A stretch of 64,000 nucleotides of DNA from Ruminiclostridium hungatei. GTDB taxonomy: Bacteria > Bacillota > Clostridia > Acetivibrionales > DSM-1351. Below, piece by piece: positions 26,505 to 35,400 of this stretch (its first letter is position 1; each line of letters opens with the position of its first letter). The stretch spans positions 180,829-244,828 of the forward strand of contig NZ_MZGX01000004.1 of assembly GCF_002051585.1 (NCBI RefSeq), in the 5' to 3' direction. The notes below the pieces were generated by a model, which was not told where the DNA came from, searched no databases, and saw only the letters and a list, made by a program, of their open reading frames with translations. Both the position numbers and the translations under genes were made by a program.

Positions 26505-29500
26505 TTACTCAACAGATTTTAATGATTCTATCATGCTTATCTTCTTCAGCCTGAAGTGCATGACTATATTGACCAGCACTGCAAAGGCAACCGTGAGCAA
26601 AGCCGACATAACGTAGCTGTACCAGTAAATTTCCCTGCCGAACATTACAACGTCAATCTCAGAGGTTTCAAGCACAAACCTGTTCAGCACAATCCCTCCC
26701 AGAAGTCCTATGAACACATTTATCAAGGTGAGAATAATATTTTCCCTGAATACATATTCCGACACCTCCAGGTCATAAAACCCCAGAACCTTGATACTTG
26801 CTATTTCTCTGATTCTTTCGGTTATATTTATGTTTGTGAGGTTATACAGCACCACAAAGGCAAGTGCTCCAGCCGAAATAATCATTACAAATACTATGCT
26901 GTTGAGATTCCCCACCATATCCGAAAAGTTCTGCTGGTTGGTCCTGTTGAAATTCATTTGCAGCACCGCCTTTTTATTTACCAGTTTTGAGCTTATTTGA
27001 TCCTCCGATTCCTGTGAAACCTCTTTCATGGTAACCAGCACTCCGTTGAGAACAGGTTCTTCTCCGAATTTCTCCCGGTACAGCTCTGCTGTCATATATA
27101 CATAATGCAGTGCATAGTTTTCATTTATCCCATCGATTGTAACCTCTACACTTTTAAAATCCCCATCCTTTATTGTCATTTTATCTCCTGCATGAAGGTC
27201 AAGGGTCTTTGCAAGCTTCTCTCCTATTACAACTCCATTATGGGAAAGCTCTATGGGCTTTTTACCCTTCATCTTATGGATGGATATGAATTCCTGTAAT
27301 TTATCCCTGTCGCCGGGCACTATAAGATTGACCTTTTGCCAATCGCCGTTATAGCCTGCTTCATAATTTTTGATACGAACATCGAGAGTGCTTTGTATAT
27401 TGCCGTCCCGGCTTAAAATCTCAAGAGCCTCTGTCCGTTCCTGCTCCTTCGCATTTTCATCGAGAATTATCATCGCATTAAACTTGAAAACGTCACCATA
27501 TTGCTTTGGAACAATGCTGGAAATTGCGTCTCTCAGCCCGAAGCCTGCCAGCATTAGCGCTGTGCAGCCCGCCACTCCCAGCAGTGTCATAAAAAGCCTT
27601 TTCTTGTATCTGAAAAGATTTCTTACGGTTACCTTACTGAAAAAATTCAATCTGGACCAAATGAAGGGAACCCTTTCCAGCAGCACCCTTTTTCCCATCT
27701 TGGGAGCCTTGGGCCTCATCAGTGCAGACGGCTGCTCGGTCAGCTCCTTGTAGCAGGCCAGATATACCGCAAGAGAGGTACAGGCCAGGGCTCCCAAAGT
27801 GATCCAGAAAACATAGTCAGCCCTGAAAGGCATAATTGTGGGAGGCAGTCTGTACAGCATGCCATACGCATTTGTAATAACATACGGAAACAGCTTAAGC
27901 CCCACGGCCAGTCCGGCCATGCTGCCTGCAATGCTGGCTGTGGCCGCATAAACAAGGTATTTTGCTGCTATGGTAAAATTCCCGTAGCCCAACGCCTTGA
28001 GAGTGCCTATCTGAGTTCTTTGTTCCTCCACCATCCTGGTCATTGTGGTAAGGCATACGAATGCGGCCACTATGAAGAAAAATACCGGGAATATACGTGC
28101 TACGGCATCAACTCTTTTGGTGTCCTCAGAATAGGAAGAATATCCGGGATTGTTATTTCTGCCGGTTATATACCACTGTGGCTTCTCAATGTCCTCCAGC
28201 TTCCCTTCAGCCTCTGCTATCTCCTTTTTGGCATCCTGCAGTTTCTTGTGGGAAGCCTTTTTCTGCTCTTCATATTCATTGCGGCCATCAATCAATTCCT
28301 TCTCGTGAGCGTCAATATCCTGCCCAGCTTTCAGAAGCCTTTGCGCACCCTCTTCCCTTGATTTTTCATAAACAGCCTTCTGTTTTTCCAGCTCCGCGGC
28401 ACCTGCATCAAGTTTTTTCCGGGCCTCTTTCAGGGCAGCTTCGTTTAAGGCTGCCTGCTCCGGAGGCAGGAGTTCCTTGTTTTTCTCGAAAAGGGAGAGC
28501 TGTTGGAAATATTGCTTTTCCCCGCTTTCAAGCTGCTCTTTCGCCTTGTTTATTTCCTTTGCTGCCATTGCGGTCTTACTGTTATACTCACTTTTTTGCC
28601 TGGCCAGCTCCCGCCTTCCGCTTTGGATACCCGCTTCGCCCTTCTCCAGCTTTTCAAGAGCTTCCGCCAGCTTCTCCTTTTGTTCCTTCTCACCGTCTGC
28701 CAGTTGTTTTTTTGAATCCTCAAGCTTTTCTTCCGCAGTCTTATAAGTTTCGCTGAAGCGCTGTTCCTCTCTGACATCTGCTATTGCCTCAAATTTTTCC
28801 TTGCCGGCAGTTATTGAAGACTCATACTTGCTGCTGAAGGCAGAAAGGTCCTGCGTGCTCTTAAGGGTAAGATATATATCGGTGTAGACCTCCATATTGA
28901 AATCCTCTTCCGGTATAGCCGCATATAAGGTCACCGTCCCATTTCCAAGGCTGGAGGTTCCTTTTTCAAAAGTAAGATAATAAGGTGTTTCAATATAGCC
29001 CACAACCTCATAGGTTGACCTTTTGAGCCGGTGGGTAATAGCCTCGCCTTCCTTACCGCTGTCCAGGGTTATCTTTTCCCCCAGCTCTATGCTTATGCCG
29101 CCCAGCTTTCCTTTTTCAATGGCACACTCACCCTGCTTTTGCGGCAGCCGGCCTTCAATTACCCTGTACCGGTTAAGGTATCCGGTATTGCTGCCGCCGG
29201 TCCCGCCCACAGGAATGGAATGTATCTTTGCTACCTTGTCTTCATTTTTTGTTTTTACTATTGCATCAAGGGTATATGCAGGCATTATTTCCCTCACAGC
29301 CTCGCTGCCCCTGACAGCCTCCGCATCCTCCCGGTTAAAGCCGTAAGTGGAAACCAGCCTGAGATCCATAAGTTTATAATCGTCAAAATACCTGTCGGCG
29401 GTCAATTGCATATCCGGACAAGTAACCTTTACTCCTGCAAAAAAGCCGGTGCCAAGGGCTATAATTGCAAAGATCGCTATGAACCTGCTCCTGGTACGCC

Positions 29501-29540
29501 ACAGTTCTCTGAAGGTATCTTTTAAATGAGCGTTCTTCAT
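26505..29540 (-). CDS. ABC transporter permease, FtsX type, with a large coiled-coil insert
   Basis: 1011 residues. First membrane helix at residues 18-40 (FIAIFAIIALGTGFFAGVKV), a MacB-like periplasmic-type domain to about 250, a Lys/Glu/Ala-rich coiled coil at about 265-465, then FtsX helices near 480-620 (VARIFPVFFFIVAAFVCLTTMTRM ...), a second extracellular domain and three C-terminal helices. FtsX permeases transmit ATPase motion to outside partners or export lipids and peptides. GGGGAGG precedes the start. The ATPase gene is 18 bases upstream in the same operon. The 200-residue coiled coil resembles that of YhgE/DUF3533-like or lipoprotein-sorting permeases. Confidence 0.85.
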   Translation of the reverse strand: MKNAHLKDTFRELWRTRSRFIAIFAIIALGTGFFAGVKVTCPDMQLTADRYFDDYKLMDLRLVSTYGFNREDAEAVRGSEAVREIMPAYTLDAIVKTKNEDKVAKIHSIPVGGTGGSNTGYLNRYRVIEGRLPQKQGECAIEKGKLGGISIELGEKITLDSGKEGEAITHRLKRSTYEVVGYIETPYYLTFEKGTSSLGNGTVTLYAAIPEEDFNMEVYTDIYLTLKSTQDLSAFSSKYESSITAGKEKFEAIADVREEQRFSETYKTAEEKLEDSKKQLADGEKEQKEKLAEALEKLEKGEAGIQSGRRELARQKSEYNSKTAMAAKEINKAKEQLESGEKQYFQQLSLFEKNKELLPPEQAALNEAALKEARKKLDAGAAELEKQKAVYEKSREEGAQRLLKAGQDIDAHEKELIDGRNEYEEQKKASHKKLQDAKKEIAEAEGKLEDIEKPQWYITGRNNNPGYSSYSEDTKRVDAVARIFPVFFFIVAAFVCLTTMTRMVEEQRTQIGTLKALGYGNFTIAAKYLVYAATASIAGSMAGLAVGLKLFPYVITNAYGMLYRLPPTIMPFRADYVFWITLGALACTSLAVYLACYKELTEQPSALMRPKAPKMGKRVLLERVPFIWSRLNFFSKVTVRNLFRYKKRLFMTLLGVAGCTALMLAGFGLRDAISSIVPKQYGDVFKFNAMIILDENAKEQERTEALEILSRDGNIQSTLDVRIKNYEAGYNGDWQKVNLIVPGDRDKLQEFISIHKMKGKKPIELSHNGVVIGEKLAKTLDLHAGDKMTIKDGDFKSVEVTIDGINENYALHYVYMTAELYREKFGEEPVLNGVLVTMKEVSQESEDQISSKLVNKKAVLQMNFNRTNQQNFSDMVGNLNSIVFVMIISAGALAFVVLYNLTNINITERIREIASIKVLGFYDLEVSEYVFRENIILTLINVFIGLLGGIVLNRFVLETSEIDVVMFGREIYWYSYVMSALLTVAFAVLVNIVMHFRLKKISMIESLKSVE

Positions 29541-29558
29541 ACAGTCTCCGCCTCCCCT

Positions 29559-30260
29559 CTACCATTCTATAGTTTCTACATCTGCAGGACTGTGGTTTCG
29601 CCCCATGTTTTCAACTTTGCTGTTTTTGATTTTGATGACTCTGTCCGCCATAGGTGTAATGGCCATATTATGGGTTATTACAATAACAGTCATACCGTTC
29701 TGCCTGCAAGTATCCTGCAAAAGCTTGAGTATACTTTTGCCGGTTGCATAATCCAGAGCTCCCGTAGGCTCGTCACACAAAAGCAGTTTAGGCTTCTTGG
29801 CAAGGGCCCTGGCAATGGCTACCCTCTGCTGTTCCCCCCCTGAAAGCTGAGCGGGAAAATTCCCCATTCTTTCTCCCAGACCTACTTCCCTGAGAATTTC
29901 CTCCGCATCCATGGGGTCCTTGCATATTTGGGAAGCCAGCTCTACATTTTCCCTGGCAGTGAGATTTTGTATAAGGTTATAAAACTGGAAGACAAAACCT
30001 ATGTCAAATCTTCTGTAGGTTATCAACTGCCGGGCTTTGTACTCATTGATTTTCTGACCGTCAACAATTATTTCTCCCTCATCACAGGTATCCATTCCCC
30101 CCAGTATATTAAGAACGGTTGTTTTTCCCGCTCCGCTGGGCCCCACTATTACCACGAATTCGCCCCTGTCTATTTCAAAATTAATGCCATTGGCAGCGTT
30201 AATAATCACTTCTCCCATTTTATAGCGCTTATACACATTTCTGAATTCCACAAACCCCAT
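29559..30260 (-). CDS. ABC transporter ATPase, MacB/LolD type
   Basis: 233 residues, partner of the FtsX-type permease. All motifs are intact: Walker [11 protein letters not shown]-loop FVFQFYNLI, signature LSGGEQQR, Walker B LLLCDEP, H-loop ITHNM. Start is the ATG after GGAGGTTTAT; four codons upstream overlap the ribosome site. It forms a two-gene operon with the permease. With no regulator beside it, its trigger is unknown. Confidence 0.93.
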   Translation of the reverse strand: MGFVEFRNVYKRYKMGEVIINAANGINFEIDRGEFVVIVGPSGAGKTTVLNILGGMDTCDEGEIIVDGQKINEYKARQLITYRRFDIGFVFQFYNLIQNLTARENVELASQICKDPMDAEEILREVGLGERMGNFPAQLSGGEQQRVAIARALAKKPKLLLCDEPTGALDYATGKSILKLLQDTCRQNGMTVIVITHNMAITPMADRVIKIKNSKVENMGRNHSPADVETIEW

Positions 30261-30333
30261 ATAAACCTCCATCTCTCATCACAGGCAATTTTTTTTGCAA
30301 ATAACTGCAACAGGTAGTTTTTCTATAATTCCA

Positions 30334-30391
30334 GTGGTCTGTGACATCTGAAACTTATATTGCCCGGCTATGGCTTCAGATGTTGCATACC
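30334..30391. repeat. Long imperfect hairpin in the gap upstream of the ABC operon
   Basis: GTGGT-ctgtg-ACATCTGAA ... TTCAGATGT-tgcat-ACCAC: 14 paired bases split by a symmetric internal loop, with a 22-base top loop. The left arm resembles 19437-19470 (TTCTGCAACATCTAAAACATTGCCGGC), so it may be a dispersed element. Otherwise 30273-30598 shows no gene. Confidence 0.5.
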
Positions 30392-30598
30392 ACTATTATT
30401 ACTAATATTTTATTATATATCTACACAGCCTATAAAGGATATATGTTTTTTTGTGCTCCAAATCCCTCTTCCCGCAGGTATAAAGCTGCCCTTCAAAGGG
30501 TATAAATAATAATGCCACTTTCGTACTTAGAAGCATCCAATTTATAGCAAAATTTTCATACTATTCAGAAAGTGAGTATATATCTGTCAGGTGAATTT

Positions 30599-30853
30599 AT
30601 GATAATCCAATGTGAGAGAAAGGAATTTATTCTACAGGACGACACGATAGCAATAACCCGCGATGACAAGTTTATAGGCTACGGAAAGGTTATTGCGGTA
30701 CTGGAGGAACACGTGCTGGTTGATGTTGATGGAAACGCAAGCAAGTCGTTATTTGAAATTTTCAGTGAAGAAATACCTTGTGATTTCACTTTTGTAAATG
30801 AAAGATATGTGCCTGAAAACGGCGAAACCAAAAAAGAAGCAGAAGGCAGGTAA
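30599..30853 (+). CDS. Small cytoplasmic protein of unknown function
   Basis: 84 residues from the ATG after CAGGTG; a GTG-started frame 27 bases upstream is possible. A compact, beta-rich acidic protein (IAITRDDKFIGYGKVIAVLEEHVLVDVDG) with a disordered charged tail. No family recognised. The terminator stem overlaps its stop codon. It lies upstream of htrA but is separated from it by that terminator. Confidence 0.6.
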   Translation: MIIQCERKEFILQDDTIAITRDDKFIGYGKVIAVLEEHVLVDVDGNASKSLFEIFSEEIPCDFTFVNERYVPENGETKKEAEGR

Positions 30854-30867
30854 TATTTTACCTGCCT
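30844..30867 (+). terminator. Terminator overlapping the stop codon of the small gene
   Basis: AGGCAGGTAA-tatt-TTACCTGCCT followed by TGGTTATTTTAT. Confidence 0.8.
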
Positions 30868-31021
30868 TGGTTATTTTATAAGGTGTTTTTAAAGTTGTTA
30901 ACAATTTGTTCTAAATTTTATAACAGATTATTAATTTTTTCTCCTTAAAAAATACATAATTAGCGTCTATTATATAAGCATAGGATAAATTTAATGAAAT
31001 TAAGGATTGGAGGAGTAAAAT

Positions 31022-32332
31022 ATGAACAATAACGGTTATAACAATGAAGATTGGAATTATCAGGGCCAGCATGACTATAACTATGATAATCACACATACA
31101 GTAATAATGAAATAATTACAGTACCCCGTAAAAAAAGAGGCGGAAAGCTTATTACTTATCTTTCACTGGTTTTGGTAACTTCACTTGTCACAAGCTTTGC
31201 CGTGGGCGGAGCAATGTACTCAAGTTTTTCCAGGCAGTTGGACACCCAGGTAAGTGCACTTAAGCAAACCTCGGCCTTAAATACGGCCCTGAATGACGGC
31301 GTATCGTCCACAAAGCTGTCCATAGCCACCACAGACCAGTTAAAGGTAACGAATCTTTTTAACGAAAGCACGGGTAACCTTTCTGTAGCACAGATAGCAA
31401 AAAAGGTGGGCCCGTCTATAGTAGGAATTAAAATGTCGGTACAGTCAACAAGGCAGTCGGCATTTTACGGCAGCAGATCATCCACTTCCGATTCAGAAGG
31501 TTCCGGCATCATATTTACGCAGGACGGATATATAATAACAAATTATCATGTAGTACAGTATGCCGATCCTAAAAACGGCGCTGCCAGCACCACCCTGACA
31601 GTATATTTGCCTGACAAGAGAGAAGCAAAGGCAACCTTTGTAGGCGGAGACAGTGAAAATGACCTTGCAGTTATTAAAATCAACCTTTCCGATCTGCCGG
31701 CTGCCGAACTGGGAGACTCCTCCGAGGTTGAAGTAGGCGATCCCGCTGTGGCCATAGGCAATCCTCTGGGAATGGAGTTTGCAGGTTCGGTGACCTATGG
31801 AGTAATAAGTGCCCTTAACAGGCAGTTGGATACGGGAGACAACAGCATGAGCCTTATACAGACAGATGCGGCAATCAATCCCGGCAACAGCGGAGGTGCG
31901 CTGGTTAATTCAAAAGGTCAGGTAATCGGAATAAATTCCGCAAAGATATCGGTCGCAGGTGTTGAAGGCCTTGGGTTTGCAATCCCCATGAATACGGCCA
32001 AGCCCATAGTGGATCAGCTTAAGGATTATGGCTATGTCAAGGGTAAACCCTTGATAGGCATATCTGCTCAAGAGGTAACCGAGGATATTTCCAGAATGTA
32101 TGGCCTTCCGGTAGGAGTATACATTTCAGAGGTCACTCCCGGCGGAGCCGCTCAGACTGCCGGTATGAAAAAGGGCGATGTACTGCTGAGCCTTGACGGC
32201 ACAAAAATCAAAACCATGTCCGACCTTGACGCTGTCAAGAAAAAGCATAAGGCTGGAGATACGGTTAAAGCCGTAGTTTCCAGAGCCGGCACCGAGGTTT
32301 CCATGAATATAACCTTTACTGAAGCCAAATAG
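31022..32332 (+). CDS. htrA: HtrA/DegP-type membrane serine protease
   Basis: Quality-control protease outside the membrane. 436 residues: Asn/Tyr-rich cytoplasmic tail (residues 1-40), one membrane helix (about 43-67), a trypsin-like domain with His in ITNYHVV, Asp in ENDLAVIK and Ser in NPGNSGGAL, then one PDZ domain (about 340-430; GISAQEVTE ... AAQTAGMKKGDVLL). TTGGAGGAG precedes the start. A 30-kb convergent operon ends on its 3' side. No CssR-type operator was recognised. Confidence 0.95.
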   Translation: MNNNGYNNEDWNYQGQHDYNYDNHTYSNNEIITVPRKKRGGKLITYLSLVLVTSLVTSFAVGGAMYSSFSRQLDTQVSALKQTSALNTALNDGVSSTKLSIATTDQLKVTNLFNESTGNLSVAQIAKKVGPSIVGIKMSVQSTRQSAFYGSRSSTSDSEGSGIIFTQDGYIITNYHVVQYADPKNGAASTTLTVYLPDKREAKATFVGGDSENDLAVIKINLSDLPAAELGDSSEVEVGDPAVAIGNPLGMEFAGSVTYGVISALNRQLDTGDNSMSLIQTDAAINPGNSGGALVNSKGQVIGINSAKISVAGVEGLGFAIPMNTAKPIVDQLKDYGYVKGKPLIGISAQEVTEDISRMYGLPVGVYISEVTPGGAAQTAGMKKGDVLLSLDGTKIKTMSDLDAVKKKHKAGDTVKAVVSRAGTEVSMNITFTEAK

Positions 32333-32396
32333 TAAAATCCTCTATTGATTCAATAGTTCAATCATATATTCGTGTAAGATTTTCCCCTTTAAATCC

Positions 32397-32428
32397 AGGA
32401 AGCCCGTGCTGTACAGCACGGGCTTCCT
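32397..32428. terminator. 32-bp perfect palindrome terminating htrA and the injection-system operon
   Basis: AGGAAGCCCGTGCTGT and its exact complement with no spacer. It lies midway between the convergent stops and can serve both strands, although its T-run is poor. Confidence 0.7.
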
Positions 32429-32443
32429 GCCTGTATTCCAATA

Positions 32444-35400
32444 TCAGGCACCGATGAGTTCAGCCACCTGCTTTTGCAGTGCATTGAGCTGTTTTCTCAT
32501 AGCAGCACTTTCCGACTGCTGCTTTTTAACTACAGAGGTCAGTACTGCAACTATGTCCATTATGGAAATGGATTTGCTGTCGGAGGTTGTGAATATTTCC
32601 GGCACTTCCTCTGCTATGAAGCCTATATTGTGCTTCTTGAAGTAGTTCCCCTTGTAGTCAAAGGATACCGGATTTAAGCCTTTCAACAGCTCCAGGGCTG
32701 TTTTTACGGGGAGCTCTTCTATATTTTCCTTATATGAGGCTGAAGATGTCTGGGTGATGTTGGTTGCTTTTACTATTCCGTCGATATCAAGCTTCACACC
32801 TTCTGACGGCTCTTTGCCAATACCGATGTTCCCTGCGGAATTGACACTTAATATTTCCTCTCCGGCCTCGGTGAAAAGGTTAGTGTGTCTGTGTTCTGCA
32901 AAGCCAATAGCTTCAAGGCTGTCCTCGGTTCCTGCCAGCCAATGGCCTTTTTCCTCGTCCCAAATGATCCTGCCTTCTTTGGCACCGGCTGCTTTAATCC
33001 CCTCACTCAGAGTGAGCACACCTGAGATGTCTGCCGCGGCTGCGGTAAGCTTGCTTCCATCTGCTGATATGCTGCCCGCTGTCAGGCTTTCCGTCGAAAC
33101 GACGCCTGTTGAGATAGTTTCTGCCGTAATATCCTTGGCTGTCAAACCACCTGTCACTCCAACGCTGGCAGCCGACAATTTGCCGCTGATGCCTGCATCC
33201 CCGGTAATATCAAGCTTTTTAGCCGGATTTGTGTTGCCTATTCCCACATTGCCCGATTTTACAGTCAATACTCCGGTTATGTTGGTTATTTCAGCATGTG
33301 TATGGCCATTCAAGGAGATGTTCTTCAGGTCTCCCTCTATTCCGGCCTGCCACATCTTGTCGGCTTCACTCCAGAGAAGCCTGGCTTTCTTTGGATCTCC
33401 TGAACGGGTAAATTCCACGCCGCTGCCTGCATTGAGAGCTCCGCTCACACTGATATTCCCGGCTGCTATTATATCTGCATCAAGAGTGCCGCTGACAGCA
33501 GCGCTGGCTGCAGTGAGCCTGCCTGAAATACCGGCCTCTCCGGCAGAAATTTTCCCGCTGATATCCGCATTTCCTTCCACATCCAGTTTTTCTGAAGGTG
33601 AAGCGGTGCCTATTCCGACTTTCCCGTCCTTTGCAGTGATAATACCTGTAATTGCAGTAAGCTCCACATGCTTGTGGTCATCGAAGCACAAGGTTTTCAG
33701 GCCATCTGTGGTGCCGGCCTGCCATATTCCGCCGGCCGCCTCGTTCCACAGCAACTGGGCATTTGCAGCCGTTCCTCCTCTGTAAACCTCGATACCTGCA
33801 CTTGTGTTAGCAGGTGAAGGCGCGGTGCTGTACCTGTTGATTGTAATTATATTATCTTCCACCTCAAGAGTTTTAGTGTTTACAGTTACAACATCACCAT
33901 TTACAGTAAGATTTCCTTCCACGGTTAAATTTTGGGTAACCGTGGCATTTGCCGTTTTCAGCAATCCGCTTATATCGGCATCGGAGCCCTTAATGCTGCC
34001 CACTGCTGAAATGTTCCCGGATATTATGGCTCCGTTGGCCCTGATATTTCCTGAAACATCAAGCTTGGCTTCAGGCGCCGTCTTTCCGATTGCCACATTT
34101 CCGCTGCCGTCCACCAATACTGTGGCGGAGTCACCTGAATACAAACTGTTGTGCTTATGCCCGGAAAGTGAAATGTTTTTGAGATTGCTTCCGGTGCCGG
34201 CCTGCCAGGAATCACTTCCCGCATTCCAGTACAGTATTGCAGCGTCTGCACCCTCCCTGTATAATTCGAAGGAGTCCATGGCGGTCACCTTTCCATTGAC
34301 AAAAGCACTGCCCGTTACCTCCAGGGTGTCTTTTACCTGCAGCTTCCCGTTTACAATGGCATCTCCGGCCACATCAAGCTTGGCCTCAGGCGCTGTTGTA
34401 CCTATTCCAATATTGCCGCTTTCATCCGCAGTCACAGCAACGGTTTTTTCATCCGGAGAATACAGCTTCCAGTGTGTATGCTGGCTGTCGAGAATAATGG
34501 GATCAAGGTTGTCGCCATACCCCAGATACCATTTCATATCGGCTTCCTTCCATATGATTTTTGCGGGATCAAGCTTTGTGCCGTTATTACCCTCTCTTTC
34601 AACTTCAATGCCCTTTTTCAGAGAGAAATCTCCTGCCACCTTCAGATTTCCGTTTACTTCAGTACTTCCCGCAATCAGTTTCCCGGCAATGGTTGAAGCT
34701 CCGGCTATATTCATATCCCCGCTGACAACAGCGCTTCCTGCCACATCCAATCTTTGCCGGGGTGTGGAATTACCTATTCCCACATTTCCCTTGCTGTCTG
34801 CGGTTATAAATCCAACCTGCCCTACTCCGATTATCCACTGGTTCAAATCCTTTACCCACTTGATTACCGGCTTTGGCTCCTCATCCCTGTCTATCTGGAT
34901 ACCGTCCTTTAATATCAGGCTGTTTTTGATATATGCACTGCCTGCTGTGAAATCACCCTCAACTGCCGCGGAAGGGGTCTGAATACTTCCGTCCTGATTT
35001 ATCCTTAAATGCTGGGTGCCGTTGGACATACCCACTTTCCAATTGCTTTTGGCCTCATCCCAGGCCAGTATGGCACTGTTTTGAGTATTTCCCCTGAAGA
35101 TGGAAATACCGCTGTCTATCTTTTTCAACTCACCGGAATCAAACCGGTTGAGAGTTATGGAATTGCCTACTACTTCAATGTTCGAGCTGTTTATCCTGGT
35201 GAGACCTCCCCTGACATCCAGATTCCCCAGAATTGTCAGGTCCTGCCCCACTGTGAGGTCATGTGCCACATCCACACTTCCCGAAGCCCGGGTGCTCAGG
35301 GAAAGGATATCACCTTTCTCATTATAAAGCTGTCCGTGCTTATGCAGCGAATCGGCATTTTTCTGGGTCGTGAGCTTGTCCCATACCTTCCCGGAGGCTA

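Noticed and set aside
28097..28756. Plus-strand 219-codon frame opposite the ABC permease
   Set aside because: Shadow of the coiled-coil region of the permease; no start signal and abnormal composition.
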